Positions 51,192 to 60,973 of a stretch of DNA of 64,000 bases are shown here, piece after piece. Position 1 is the stretch's first letter, and each line of letters begins with the position of its first letter. The notes beneath the pieces were generated by a model. It made no database searches. It worked only from the letters and a program-made list of their open reading frames with translations, and was not told the DNA's origin. Made by a program: the position numbers and the translations under genes. Origin of the DNA: Caenispirillum bisanense (GTDB taxonomy: Bacteria > Pseudomonadota > Alphaproteobacteria > Rhodospirillales > Rhodospirillaceae); assembly GCF_900230255.1 (NCBI RefSeq), contig NZ_OCNJ01000005.1:360776-424775 (forward strand). The letters are read 5' to 3'.

Positions 51192-52535
51192 ATGCGATAC
51201 CTTCCCCTCACCGACGCCGACCGGCAGGCCATGCTCCAGGTCATCGGCGCCGAGAGCGTCGATGCGCTGTTCAAGGACGTGCCCGAGGCCGCCCGCGGTG
51301 CCGAGATCGTCGGCCTGCCGCCCCACCAGTCGGAGATGGCCGTCGAAAGCACCCTCGGCCGCCTCGCCCGCAAGAACATGACCCAGGCCGACGGGCCGAG
51401 CTTCCTCGGCTGCGGCGCCTATCGCCACCATTGGCCGGCGAGCCTGGATTACCTCATCCAGCGCGGCGAGTTCCTCACCGCCTATACCCCCTACCAGCCG
51501 GAAATCGCCCAGGGCACGCTTCAGTACCTGTTCGAGTTCCAGACCCAGGTGGCGCTCATGACCGGCATGCCGGTCGCCAACGCCTCCATGTACGACGGCG
51601 CCACCGCCTGCGCCGAAGCCGCCGCCATGGCGGTGCGCGTCACCCGGCGCAAGAAGGTGATCCTGTCGGGCGGCCTGCATCCGCAGTTTGCGTCCACCAC
51701 CGAAACGTTCCTCAAGTTCACCGATGCCTTCTGCGAGACGCTGGCCCCCGATCCCCTGTGCCTGGAAGACCTGCTGGGTCGGATTGATACCGAAACGGCC
51801 TGCGTGGTGGTGCAGAACCCCGACTTCTTCGGCCACCTGCAGGACCTGAGCACGCTCGCCTACGCCTGCCACGAACACGGCGCCCTGCTGGTGGTGGCGG
51901 TGGCCGAGCCGCTGTCGCTCGGCCTCGTTACGCCCCCGGGCGAGATGGGTGCCGACATCGTGGTGACGGAAGGCCAGTCGCTCGCCACGCCCACCGGCTT
52001 CGGCGGCCCCGGCGTCGGCCTGTTCGCCACGCGCGACAAGTTCGTCCGCCAGATGCCCGGCCGCCTGTGCGGCGAGACGGTGGACGAGGACGGCCGCCGC
52101 GGCTTCGTGCTCACCCTGTCGACCCGCGAGCAGCACATCCGGCGCGAGAAGGCGACGTCCAACATCTGCACCAACTCGGGCCTCATCGCGCTCGCCTTCA
52201 CCATCCACATGACGCTGCTCGGCGAAGCGGGCTTCACCGGCCTTGCCGAGCTGAACCACAAGACCGCCGTGCTGCTGGCCGAGAAGATGGCGCAGGTGAA
52301 GGGCGTGAAGGTGCTGCCGCGCGCCTTCTTCAACGAGTTCGCCGTGCGCCTGCCCAAGCCCGCCGCCGAGGTGGTCGACGCGCTCGCCGCCCGCGGCATC
52401 CTCGCCGGCGTGCCCGCCAGCCGCTTCTGGCCGGAGTACGAGGAACTGGCCGAGGTGATGATCGTCGCCGCCACCGAAATGAACAGCGAGGCCGACATCG
52501 ACGCCTATGTCGCCGCCCTCGCGGAGGTGCTGTGA
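51192..52535 (+). CDS. gcvPA: Glycine dehydrogenase (decarboxylating) subunit 1
   Basis: The 447-residue N-terminal half of the split P protein has [71 protein letters not shown] and [22 protein letters not shown], seen in part. Together with GcvPB it decarboxylates glycine and loads the H protein. AGGGAA lies nine bases before the ATG. Its stop overlaps the gcvPB start (TGATG). Confidence 0.95.
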   Translation: MRYLPLTDADRQAMLQVIGAESVDALFKDVPEAARGAEIVGLPPHQSEMAVESTLGRLARKNMTQADGPSFLGCGAYRHHWPASLDYLIQRGEFLTAYTPYQPEIAQGTLQYLFEFQTQVALMTGMPVANASMYDGATACAEAAAMAVRVTRRKKVILSGGLHPQFASTTETFLKFTDAFCETLAPDPLCLEDLLGRIDTETACVVVQNPDFFGHLQDLSTLAYACHEHGALLVVAVAEPLSLGLVTPPGEMGADIVVTEGQSLATPTGFGGPGVGLFATRDKFVRQMPGRLCGETVDEDGRRGFVLTLSTREQHIRREKATSNICTNSGLIALAFTIHMTLLGEAGFTGLAELNHKTAVLLAEKMAQVKGVKVLPRAFFNEFAVRLPKPAAEVVDALAARGILAGVPASRFWPEYEELAEVMIVAATEMNSEADIDAYVAALAEVL

Positions 52536-54082
52536 TGCCTGAAGGACTGACCGCCATGGACGCCATGCAGGGCGCCAACAGCTCCACCGTCACCGGCAAC
52601 CGCGGCCTGGTGGTGGAAGAACCGCTCATCTTCGAGATGGACAGCCCCGGCAAGACCGCCGTGGACCTGCCGCCCGCCCCCAACGTCGACGACCGCCTCG
52701 GTGGCCTGCGGCGCAAGGCGGCCGTCGGCCTGCCCGGCCTGTCGGAGCCCGAGGTGGTGCGCCACTACACCCGCCTGTCGCAGAAGAACTACGGCATCGA
52801 CACCGGCTTCTTCCCGCTGGGGTCGTGCACCATGAAGCACAACCCGCGCCTGAACGAGAAGCTGGCCCGCCTGCCGGGCTTCGCCGACATCCACCCGTTC
52901 CAGCCGGAGCAGACGGTGCAGGGCGCGCTCGAGCTGATGCACGAGCTGGCGCGCTGGCTCAAGGCCATGACCGGCATGCCGGCCGTCGCCCTGTCGCCCG
53001 CCGCCGGCGCCCACGGCGAGCTGTGCGGCATGCTCGCCATCCGCCAGGCGCACGAGCACAAGGGCGACGCCCGCAAGGTGGTGCTGGTGCCCGAAAGCGC
53101 CCACGGCACCAACCCGGCCACCGCCGCCCTGGTCGGCTACACGGTGAAGTCGATCCCGGCCACCGACGACGGCCGCGTCGACCTCGACGCCCTGAAGGCC
53201 GCCCTCGGCCCCGACGTCGCCGCCTTCATGGTGACCAACCCCAACACCTGCGGCCTGTTCGAGCGCGACATCATCGCCATCTCGCAGGCGGTGCACGACG
53301 TCGGCGCCTACGTCTACATGGACGGCGCCAACTACAACGCCATCATGGGGCGGGTGAAGATCGCCGACCTCGGCGTCGACGCCATGCACATCAACCTGCA
53401 CAAGACTTTCTCCACCCCGCACGGCGGCGGCGGCCCCGGCTCCGGCCCGACGGTGCTGTCCGACGCGCTGGCGCCCTTCGCCCCGCTGCCCTTCGTGGTG
53501 GAGGAGAACGGCGCCTTCCGGCTGGTGGAGCATGTGAAGGACCCCGCCTGCGCCGCCGCCGGCAAGCATCCCTTCGGCCGCATGAAGGGCTACCACGGCC
53601 AGTTCGGCGTGTTCGTCCGGGCGCTCGGCTACATGATGAGCATGGGGCGCGACGGCCTGAAGCAGGCCAGCGACGACGCCGTGCTCAACGCCAACTACCT
53701 CTACGCCCGCCTGTCGGACGTGCTGACCCCGTCGTTCCCGGCGCCGGTGATGCACGAGGCGCTGTTCGACGACCGCTTCCTGAAGGACACCGGCGTCTCG
53801 ACGCTGGACTTCGCCAAGGCGCTCATCGACGAGGGCTTCCACCCCATGACCATGTACTTCCCGCTGGTCGTGCACGGCGCCCTGCTGATGGAGCCGACGG
53901 AGACGGAAAGCCGCCAGACGCTCGACGTGTTCATCACCGCCGTGCGTCATCTGGCGGAAAAGGCGAAGAGCGACGCCGACAGCTTCAAGCAGGCCCCGCG
54001 CCTGACGCCGCGGCGGCGCCTCGACGAGACGCTGGCAGCCCGCAAGCCGGTGCTGCGCTGGTCCCCACAAACCGAAGGGTGA
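52535..54082 (+). CDS. gcvPB: Glycine dehydrogenase (decarboxylating) subunit 2
   Basis: The 515-residue PLP-binding half of the split P protein has FPLGSCTMKHNPRLNEK, LSPAAGAHGELCGMLAIR, VPESAHGTNPATAAL and the PLP lysine K290 in INLHKTFSTPHGGGGPG. It forms the alpha2-beta2 P protein with GcvPA. It overlaps the gcvPA stop by one base and ends the operon with a strong terminator. Confidence 0.96.
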   Translation: MPEGLTAMDAMQGANSSTVTGNRGLVVEEPLIFEMDSPGKTAVDLPPAPNVDDRLGGLRRKAAVGLPGLSEPEVVRHYTRLSQKNYGIDTGFFPLGSCTMKHNPRLNEKLARLPGFADIHPFQPEQTVQGALELMHELARWLKAMTGMPAVALSPAAGAHGELCGMLAIRQAHEHKGDARKVVLVPESAHGTNPATAALVGYTVKSIPATDDGRVDLDALKAALGPDVAAFMVTNPNTCGLFERDIIAISQAVHDVGAYVYMDGANYNAIMGRVKIADLGVDAMHINLHKTFSTPHGGGGPGSGPTVLSDALAPFAPLPFVVEENGAFRLVEHVKDPACAAAGKHPFGRMKGYHGQFGVFVRALGYMMSMGRDGLKQASDDAVLNANYLYARLSDVLTPSFPAPVMHEALFDDRFLKDTGVSTLDFAKALIDEGFHPMTMYFPLVVHGALLMEPTETESRQTLDVFITAVRHLAEKAKSDADSFKQAPRLTPRRRLDETLAARKPVLRWSPQTEG

Positions 54083-54128
54083 TGCGCCGTCTGCGCGCAG
54101 GTAATCCAACGGTCCTAGCGCATAAGGG

Positions 54129-54164
54129 GAAGCCGGCCGGAAGGAGGCCGGCTTCGCCTTTTTT
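54129..54164 (+). terminator. Rho-independent terminator of the gcv operon
   Basis: GAAGCCGGCC and GGCCGGCTTC form a ten-base stem around GGAAGGA, followed by GCCTTTTTT. It is 46 bases after the gcvPB stop. Confidence 0.92.
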
Positions 54165-54231
54165 ATTTGTCCACTACCCCTTTCGCCTGCATCATGATGC
54201 TTAAAGCTTAGTCGCCTGGTAGGGATACGCG

Positions 54232-55311
54232 ATGCAGTCGTGCGCGAGCTCGACCAACGGCATGGGGAAAGGGCGGCTCCGACCGTCGGCGCCGCGCTCG
54301 CGTGGGGCCGCTCTCCTGCGGGCCGCCGCGGGTGCCGTCGCGCTTCTCCTGCCGGCCGCGCCCTGCGCCGCCGCCGAGGGCCCGGTGCAGCCCGGCGACG
54401 TGCCGCGCGTGGTGGTCGCCGGCGAGCCGGTGGAGCCCGTGCCGGTGGCCGTGCCCGTCGACCCCGCCCTCGCCGACCTGGGACGGCATCTGTTCTTCGA
54501 CACCCGCCTGTCGGGCGACGGCACCCTGTCCTGCGCGTCCTGCCACGACCTCGCCACCGGCGGCGACGACGGCCGACCCCGCGCCGTCGGCCCCGGCGGA
54601 GTCCTGCGGCCCTACAACGCGCCGAGCCTGTTCAACCTCGCCTTCCACGACCGCTACGGCTGGGCCGCCGAATACCGCTCCCTGCCGCAGCAGGTGGGCC
54701 ACGCGGTGGAGGAGGAGATGGGCGCCACCTGGCCGCAGGTGACGGCACGCCTGGCGGCGGACCCGGCCGTGACGCAGCGCGCGCCGCAGGGCCTCGACCG
54801 GCCGCTGGCGGAGGCGGCGCTGGCGGCCTACGTCGCCTCGCTGGTGACGCCCGACTCCCGCTTCGACCGCTGGCTCGGCGGCGATGCCACCGCCCTGACC
54901 GAGGAGGAACGGCGCGGCTACGCCCTGTTCAAGTCCTACGGTTGCGCCTCGTGCCACCAGGGCAAGGCCATGGGCGGGACCATGGTGCAGAAGGTCGGGC
55001 TGTTCCACCCCTTCTTCCCGCGCCGTGGTGATTCGCCCGAAGCCGACCTCGGCCGCTTCGCCGTCACCGGCCAGGAACAGGACCGCCACGTCTTCAAGGT
55101 GCCGTCGCTGCGCAACGTGGCCGAGACCGCGCCCTACCTGCACGACGGCTCGGTGGCGACCCTGGAAGGCGCCGTGCGGCTCATGGCCTACTACCAGGTG
55201 GGCCGCAGCCCGGAAGACCTCGACGTCGCCGCCATCAGCGCCTTCCTGCGCACCCTGACCGGCACCCCGCCCGGCACCATCCGCCCGCCGGTGCGGAAGG
55301 TGGGATCATGA
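54232..55311 (+). CDS. Di-heme cytochrome c peroxidase / MauG-like protein
   Basis: The 359-residue exported protein has a signal peptide of about 48 residues (hydrophobic 26-42, ending PCAAAEG) and two c-type heme sites: C101-A-S-C104-H105 and C238-A-S-C241-H242. FSTRLSGDG-like FFDTRLSGDGTLSCASC and YNAPSLFNLAF are typical of bacterial di-heme peroxidases and MauG relatives. AGGGA precedes the ATG by seven bases; ATG 54262 is an alternative. It reduces peroxide or oxidises a protein side chain in the periplasm. Its stop overlaps the start of the receptor gene (ATGA). Confidence 0.9.
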   Translation: MQSCASSTNGMGKGRLRPSAPRSRGAALLRAAAGAVALLLPAAPCAAAEGPVQPGDVPRVVVAGEPVEPVPVAVPVDPALADLGRHLFFDTRLSGDGTLSCASCHDLATGGDDGRPRAVGPGGVLRPYNAPSLFNLAFHDRYGWAAEYRSLPQQVGHAVEEEMGATWPQVTARLAADPAVTQRAPQGLDRPLAEAALAAYVASLVTPDSRFDRWLGGDATALTEEERRGYALFKSYGCASCHQGKAMGGTMVQKVGLFHPFFPRRGDSPEADLGRFAVTGQEQDRHVFKVPSLRNVAETAPYLHDGSVATLEGAVRLMAYYQVGRSPEDLDVAAISAFLRTLTGTPPGTIRPPVRKVGS

Positions 55312-57974
55312 CGCCGGGACGTGTCGCCATCCAGATCGTCGGCGCGCTGCTGGTCGGGGCGCTGACCGTGTTCTTCCTGCAGAGCCGGGTCGACACCGCC
55401 CTGCCGCGCGAAGCCGCCGCCGAGGTGCAGGCCTTCAGCCAGCGGGATGCCACGCTCAACCGCGACCTCGTGCTGGCGCGCTACGGCTATCTGGCGCATG
55501 TCGACCCGCTGGTGGAGCACCTGCGCGCCCTCTACGCCCACGCCGGACGCCTCGACAGCCTCGCCGACGGCCTCGACACCCCCTGGCGCGACGAGGCCCG
55601 CGCCGCCGTCGCCGACCTGCGCCGCGAACTCGCCCGCAAGGACGACCACATCGAGGCCTTCAAGTCCGCCAACGCCGTGCTGCACGCCTCCCTCGCCTAC
55701 TTCCCGACGGCCGTCGAGGAGATCCTGGCCGAGCTCGACACCACGCGCCTGACGTCGCCGCGCCGCATGGCCGCCGAGCGCGCCGCCGGCGCCCTGCTGC
55801 GCGCCGTGCTCGACGACACCCGGCCGGGGCCGGAGCCGCTGTCCGACGCCGTCGCCGAGGCGCGCCGGCAGCTGGGCACCGCGGCCCAGGGCGGCAGCGC
55901 CCTGCTCGACCAGACGCTGGCGACGGCCTTCGCGCACCTGGACATGATCACGGCGCAGAAGGCGAGCCTCGATTCCCACCTGCGGGCGGCGACCGGCGTC
56001 GCCATCGAGGCGCCGGCGCGGCGGGTCGATGCCTCCTACGCCGCCGCCTTCGCCGCCGCCGGCGAGCGCGCCACCCTGTTCCGCGGCCTGCTGTTCGGCA
56101 CCGCCGTGCTGCTGGTGCTCTACGTCGCCGCCGTGCTCGCCCGCCTGCGGGTGAAGGCCGCCGCGCTGTCCCGCTCCAACGCCGACCTGCGGCAGGAAAT
56201 GGCGAGCCGGGCCGCCGCCGAAACCCAGCTCGCCATCACCGGCAAGGTGTTCGACAGCGCCGTGGAAGGCGTCATCGTCGCCGACGCCGAAGGGCGCATC
56301 GTCTCGGTCAATCCGGCCTTCACCGCCATCACCGGCGTGCTGCCGGGCGATGCCGTCGGCCGCCACTGGGGCACGCTCACCCGCGCCAGCCGCGCCGACC
56401 AGGACTTCCCCGGCATCTGGCGCACCGCCCGCCAGGAAGGCCGCTGGCAGGGCGAGGTGTGGAACACCCGCCCCGACGGCAGCGAATACGCCATCATGCT
56501 GACCGTCACCATGATCGAGGACTGGGACGGCCGGCCGCGCAACTACGTCGCGCTGTTCCACGACGTCACCGACGCCAAGGCCAGCGCCGAGGAACTGCAC
56601 TTCCGCACCTACCACGACGCGCTGACCGGCCTGCCCAACCGCGCCATGGTGAAGAACCGCCTCGCCATGGCCATCGGCCTGCGCAAGCCGGACGAGACGG
56701 TGGCGCTGGCGCTGTTCGACCTCGACAACTTCCGCACCTTCAACGACGGCCTCGGCCACGCCGTCGGCGACGCCCTCATCCGCGAGGTGGGCGAGCGCCT
56801 GTCGGCGGTGGTGGACGTGGAGACGCACACCGTCGGCCGCCTGGGCGCCGACGAGTTCGCCCTGGTGCTGCGCGGCTTCACCGACGTGCAGCAGACGGTG
56901 GCCGTGCTGCGCCGCGCCTACCAGGACCTCGCCCGGCCGCTGCACCTGGAGGGGCACGAGCTCTATACCAGCGCCTCGGTCGGCGTCGCCGTGCACCCGA
57001 CCGACGGCCTGGACGCCGAGGCCCTGTTCAAGAACGCCGACGTGGCGCTCGCCCGTGCCAAGGAGGCCGGCGGCAACACCTTCCAGTTCTACACCCAGGA
57101 CATGGAAGCCGCCGTGTTCCGCCGCCTGACCCTGGAGGCCGACCTGCGCCGCGGCCTCAAGCGCCACGAGTTCGCCCTCGCCTACCAGCCCAAGGTCTGT
57201 GCCCGCACCGGCCAGGTGGTGGGGCTGGAGGCGCTGGTGCGCTGGCTGCCGGCGGGTCGGCCCATGGTGTCGCCGGCCGAGTTCATCCCGGTGGCGGAAC
57301 AGACCGGCCTCATCGTGCCGCTGGGTGCCTGGATCCTGCAGGAGGCGACCACCTTCGCCGAGGGCCTGCGCCGCCAGGGCTTCGCCGACCTGACCGTCGC
57401 CGTGAACCTGTCGGCCCGCCAGTTCCGCGAGCGCACCCTCATCGACGACGTCGCCGCCGCCCTCGGCCGCTCCGGCCTGCCGGCGGCCAACCTGGAGCTT
57501 GAAATCACCGAGAGCATGGTGATGGACGACGCCGAACAGTCCATCGCCACCCTGCGCCGCCTGAAGGGCATGGGGCTGCGGGTCGCCGTGGACGACTTCG
57601 GCACCGGCTATTCCTCGCTGAGCTACCTGAAGCGCTTCCCGCTCGACGCGCTGAAGATCGACCAGGGCTTCGTGCGCGACCTGACCAGCGAGGCCGACGA
57701 CCGCGCCATCGTGGCGGCCATCATCTCGCTCGCCCGCTCGCTCGGGCTGAAGGTGGTGGCGGAGGGCGTGGAGACGCAGGCCCACTTCGACTACCTGCGC
57801 GCCGGCGGCTGCGACCAGTTGCAGGGCTACCTGCTGAGCCGCCCGCTGATGGGCGACGACATCACGGCCTTCCTGCACCGTCACCGCGAAGGCTGGCAGC
57901 CCGACCCCGCCAGCGCCGCCACCACCCCCTGGGCCGCCCGCGCAGCGACCGGGGAGCAGGGTGCGCTCGCCTGA
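55308..57974 (+). CDS. DAHL-PAS-GGDEF-EAL receptor protein
   Basis: The 888-residue membrane protein has a first helix at about 8-25, a periplasmic all-helical DAHL-like region (FSQRDATLNRDLVLARYGYL) to about 260, and a second helix at about 262-285. These are followed by PAS (about 315-425), GGDEF (430-600, site GADEF in place of GGDEF) and EAL (about 615-865). The EAL domain keeps GLEALVRW, NLSARQF, EITES, DDFGTGYSSLSYL, KIDQGFV, AEGVE and QGYL, so it is probably an active c-di-GMP phosphodiesterase. The GGDEF variant may still be active or regulatory. It is translationally coupled to the di-heme peroxidase. Confidence 0.9.
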   Translation: MTPGRVAIQIVGALLVGALTVFFLQSRVDTALPREAAAEVQAFSQRDATLNRDLVLARYGYLAHVDPLVEHLRALYAHAGRLDSLADGLDTPWRDEARAAVADLRRELARKDDHIEAFKSANAVLHASLAYFPTAVEEILAELDTTRLTSPRRMAAERAAGALLRAVLDDTRPGPEPLSDAVAEARRQLGTAAQGGSALLDQTLATAFAHLDMITAQKASLDSHLRAATGVAIEAPARRVDASYAAAFAAAGERATLFRGLLFGTAVLLVLYVAAVLARLRVKAAALSRSNADLRQEMASRAAAETQLAITGKVFDSAVEGVIVADAEGRIVSVNPAFTAITGVLPGDAVGRHWGTLTRASRADQDFPGIWRTARQEGRWQGEVWNTRPDGSEYAIMLTVTMIEDWDGRPRNYVALFHDVTDAKASAEELHFRTYHDALTGLPNRAMVKNRLAMAIGLRKPDETVALALFDLDNFRTFNDGLGHAVGDALIREVGERLSAVVDVETHTVGRLGADEFALVLRGFTDVQQTVAVLRRAYQDLARPLHLEGHELYTSASVGVAVHPTDGLDAEALFKNADVALARAKEAGGNTFQFYTQDMEAAVFRRLTLEADLRRGLKRHEFALAYQPKVCARTGQVVGLEALVRWLPAGRPMVSPAEFIPVAEQTGLIVPLGAWILQEATTFAEGLRRQGFADLTVAVNLSARQFRERTLIDDVAAALGRSGLPAANLELEITESMVMDDAEQSIATLRRLKGMGLRVAVDDFGTGYSSLSYLKRFPLDALKIDQGFVRDLTSEADDRAIVAAIISLARSLGLKVVAEGVETQAHFDYLRAGGCDQLQGYLLSRPLMGDDITAFLHRHREGWQPDPASAATTPWAARAATGEQGALA

Positions 57975-58052
57975 TCGGGCATCGGAGCGGCTTGCGCGGG
58001 CGCGCCGGATGGACTACTTTCGCGTCCCTCCCCGGCCTCCGGCCGGCGCTGC

Positions 58053-58127
58053 TGGGGCGTCGCCAAGCGGTAAGGCAGCGGTTTTTGGTACCGCCATTCG
58101 CAGGTTCGAATCCTGCCGCCCCAGCCA
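58053..58127 (+). tRNA. tRNA-Gln (anticodon TTG)
   Basis: A full cloverleaf: TGGGGCG/CGCCCCA acceptor, D-arm GCCAAGCGGTAAGGC, anticodon stem GCGGT/ACCGC with loop TTTTGGT (anticodon TTG), and T-arm GCAGGTTCGAATCCTGC; GCCA is encoded at the end. It marks the left boundary of the integrated island, and its 3' end is the likely attachment core. Confidence 0.96.
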
Positions 58128-58223
58128 TCTTCCCCGAGATAGACATTTCAGTGCCTTAACAGGCGGCCAAGTCCCGTGTGGACCATATGTGTGGACCAGC
58201 CCCGTGTATCACGGAGGCCACGC

Positions 58224-59843
58224 ATGGCAACGCTCGCGACCCACATCCATCGCCGCGGAGGGACTTACCATCTGCGGTGCAGGGTCCCGCTTGATCTGGT
58301 AGACAAGACGGGACGCACTGAGATCCGCCGTAGCCTGAGAACCTCTTCTCCAGCAGAGGCGAAGCGGCGTGGATCGGTGCTGTTCACTCGGCTATCGAAA
58401 GTCTTCTCGGAGATTAGGGTCTTGGCGAATCCGAAGGATGAACTCATTGCAGTTCTCATGGACACGGTCTCTCTGGAAGCGTCAGTCGCGGAACAGGAAG
58501 CCAGGAACCGTGAAACGGAACGGACGCTCAATGGGCTACGGAAAGCGGTCGAGGATATCCGAGCCTGCGAGGAGCAATCCCTCAAGCTTCGCCTTGCCGC
58601 TTCAGAACTGAAGGCCCTGGACATCCAAGCCCAGCGTGTCGCGGATATCGCCAAACTGAAAAGTCTCACCGATCAAGCGGAGCATCTGAAATCTCTTGTG
58701 TCGAGGGCGGGTGCCTCCGTGCAGAAACGAGAGATTCCAACGGTCCTTCAATATCTTGAGTCTGCGTACGAGCAGAAAAAGCGGCTTCAGGACGATGGTC
58801 GTCGGCACATGAAGCACTACATCCGAACATTCGCTCGCATCGTCGGCGACAAAAGCTTGGCCGACTACACGGCGACTGACGTAGTCTCCTGGGTTCGGAC
58901 CCTCGAAAAAATTAAGAAGAGCTTTGGAAAGTCGCCCCGCGACGCAATCATCACGGTCGAGGAGCTTCTCAAGGACTCTGAAGGCAAGCCAACCCTCGGG
59001 GTTACGACCCTCGAAAAGCACATTACGCATGTCAAGGATTTTTTTCAATCGGCCAACAAGGATATTCGTTGGGGTCCGATGGATGAAGTTGTGTCTATTT
59101 TTGAAGACGTTGAGCTGAGCGACTTTGTTCCTGGTGTAGAAAAAAGAAAGACTTGGTCCATCGACCACCTTAACAAGCTGTTTGCGTCCCCAATCTGGAG
59201 TGGAACTGGCAGCAGAAAAGAGGATCTCTCAAAGCGGTACATTCCAGGGCCTGACATCTTCCGCGATGCCTACTGGTGGCTTCCTGTAGTAGCCCTGTGG
59301 ACGGGTGCTCGACTAGAAGAAATCGCACAGCTCAGAAAGGAAGACTTGGTATTCGACGCAAACGGTATCGCTTGCATCAATATCAACGACGATGGCCCTC
59401 GGCGGCTCAAGACCGAGAATAGCCGACGGCTGGTCCCGATCCACTCCAACTTGCGGAGGCTAGGCTTTCTTGATTTATTCGAACAGGCAGATCAGGAATG
59501 CCAAATCTTCACCGAGCTTTCGCCTACTGGCCGCCTAAAGAAGCTCGGAGACACCTATTCGGGGCATTTCACCAACTATCGCCGACGCTGCGGCATCTAT
59601 GAGCCGCTCATGGATTTTCACAGCCTTCGCCGCACCTTTATTACGACGCTACGGAACAAGGCGAAGATCGACGTGATGACTGTTGCCGCCCTCGTTGGGC
59701 ACGATGACGACCTCCCAGCCCTCGAAAGGTTTCGCCAAACTGACGACTATACCGACTACGATGCAGCCGACCTCGCAGAGGCTGTAGAAGCTCTCGATTA
59801 TGAGGCACTCGGGCTGGACATCATGTGCCTGAAAGGGAGGTAG
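58224..59843 (+). CDS. Tyrosine recombinase/integrase with DUF6538-type N-terminus
   Basis: The 539-residue integrase starts at ATG 58224, with ACGGAGG six bases upstream. The N-terminal part (HIHRRGGTYHLRCRVPLDLVD) is of the DUF6538 type. A coiled-coil-like middle section (about 80-170) precedes a core-binding domain and the catalytic domain, with R363 (TGARLEE), H466-x-x-R469 (DFHSLRRTF), H493 (VGHDDD) and tyrosine Y509 or Y512. It would integrate and excise the island at the tRNA-Gln end. GC content is lower than the flanking chromosome, which indicates transfer. Confidence 0.9.
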   Translation: MATLATHIHRRGGTYHLRCRVPLDLVDKTGRTEIRRSLRTSSPAEAKRRGSVLFTRLSKVFSEIRVLANPKDELIAVLMDTVSLEASVAEQEARNRETERTLNGLRKAVEDIRACEEQSLKLRLAASELKALDIQAQRVADIAKLKSLTDQAEHLKSLVSRAGASVQKREIPTVLQYLESAYEQKKRLQDDGRRHMKHYIRTFARIVGDKSLADYTATDVVSWVRTLEKIKKSFGKSPRDAIITVEELLKDSEGKPTLGVTTLEKHITHVKDFFQSANKDIRWGPMDEVVSIFEDVELSDFVPGVEKRKTWSIDHLNKLFASPIWSGTGSRKEDLSKRYIPGPDIFRDAYWWLPVVALWTGARLEEIAQLRKEDLVFDANGIACININDDGPRRLKTENSRRLVPIHSNLRRLGFLDLFEQADQECQIFTELSPTGRLKKLGDTYSGHFTNYRRRCGIYEPLMDFHSLRRTFITTLRNKAKIDVMTVAALVGHDDDLPALERFRQTDDYTDYDAADLAEAVEALDYEALGLDIMCLKGR

Positions 59844-59865
59844 CGAGGTGCTGGGCAAGGCGGAA

Positions 59866-60080
59866 CTGACCGACGCCCGCCCCCACGACCTGCGGTATAA
59901 CTACGGTGCTGGTTTCTGCAGGGCTTGTCGCTACCCATCGTCGGTGCTCTTCTTGGGCACACGCAGGCCCAGACCACCCTGCGGTATGCCCACCTCTACG
60001 ATGACCCGCTTCGAGCGGCCACCAACGCGGCGGCGACGCGGATCAGCGGCAACGAGAAGCCCGCCAAGGAACGAGCATGA
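59866..60080 (+). pseudogene. Remnant of a second tyrosine integrase (C-terminal end)
   Basis: In one frame ARPHDLRYNYGAGF resembles the HxLR region; after a frame change GHTQAQTTLRYAHLYDDPLR, with the catalytic-tyrosine pattern, runs to RAATNAAATRISGNEKPAKERA and stop at 60080 (given here as its landmarks). It has higher GC than the intact integrase and lies directly after it. It is a frameshifted leftover of another integrase, perhaps from an earlier element at the same tRNA site. Confidence 0.75.
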
Positions 60081-60871
60081 GCCCCGAGGAAGACGACGCA
60101 CGGTGCGACGCCCAAACTAAGCTGTTCATGGATACGGATGTGCTGTGCGGCCTGATGCTGGCAGGAAACGACGAAAAATGGTTTTCGGAATACATGGCCA
60201 TGATCGAGCGGAAGCAGTCTTGCAACACCAGCAATTTTTCACCGATCTCGTCTTTGGATGACCTTGCGATGCCTTCCGTGGACGCGTCCGCCTTTGAACA
60301 ACAAATTCGGGTCCGCAACGTGAGGGGATGGATGGTCGGCGAGGGATTCTCGCTTCTCCTCCGCATTAGGCATTTTCATCCTGAAGAGCAAATACCAGCG
60401 GGCCGCGGAACGGCGGACTCCCTCACGAAGGTCGGAACCCTGCTGGACAAATTCTACATCGAAATGAAAATCGGGAACTACGGCACCCCCGAGGGAACTT
60501 CGTCCACAAGATGGCAGAAAGCCTACAAGAGCTACTGGCACCTGTCACACCTCTGGGCCGCCCACATTTCGATGACCCAGCGGCTAGTTGGCGATAGAGC
60601 AGACAAACCGAAGGCATCAGCGAACCGCGGCCCGCAGTGGTGGGCCGACTTTGCGGCCACAGCCGAAAGCTTCCGCATTCTCGGCCTTGAATACGGCATC
60701 TTCGACATCCTGGCCGCCCGAAAGATCGAAAATCCTGATGATGAAATTCCGCGTCTCAGAACCCGCCCTCTCGAAGAGGTCCATCTTGACCCACTGAGCG
60801 ACGACGAAAGGCGAACCCTCGCAGAATACCAGTCCAAGAAGTCTCTGCGGAAGCAACGCCTAAAGGGATAG
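60077..60871 (+). CDS. Hypothetical protein of the island
   Basis: The 264-residue soluble protein is not recognised. Its start ATG overlaps the stop of the integrase remnant (ATGA). Features: an acidic N-terminus, FMDTDVLCGLMLAGNDEKWF, RNVRGWMVGEGFSLLLRI, RWQKAYKSYWHLSHLWAAHI, GLEYGIFDILAARKIENP, and a lysine-rich tail (YQSKKSLRKQRLKG). No membrane segment or signal. Composition is lower in GC than the chromosome. A role in island maintenance or defence is possible but unsupported. Confidence 0.7.
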   Translation: MSPEEDDARCDAQTKLFMDTDVLCGLMLAGNDEKWFSEYMAMIERKQSCNTSNFSPISSLDDLAMPSVDASAFEQQIRVRNVRGWMVGEGFSLLLRIRHFHPEEQIPAGRGTADSLTKVGTLLDKFYIEMKIGNYGTPEGTSSTRWQKAYKSYWHLSHLWAAHISMTQRLVGDRADKPKASANRGPQWWADFAATAESFRILGLEYGIFDILAARKIENPDDEIPRLRTRPLEEVHLDPLSDDERRTLAEYQSKKSLRKQRLKG

Positions 60872-60921
60872 GCGACAGGGGTCTCCTACCCCCATCGACC
60901 TCTTCACCAGCCTATTCGATA

Positions 60922-60969
60922 CTCTCCCTGTCAGCCGCCGCCACGCGGCGAACCACAGAACAGGGAGAG
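60922..60969 (+). promoter_or_regulatory. Hairpin that buries the ribosome-binding site of the HTH gene
   Basis: CTCTCCCTGT (60922-60931) is the exact complement of ACAGGGAGAG (60960-60969), and GGGAGAG is the ribosome-binding site of the ATG at 60974. A small inner stem (GCCGC/GCGGC) is in the loop. When formed in the mRNA the ten-pair stem would block translation of the HTH protein. Confidence 0.7.
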
Positions 60970-60973
60970 ACAA

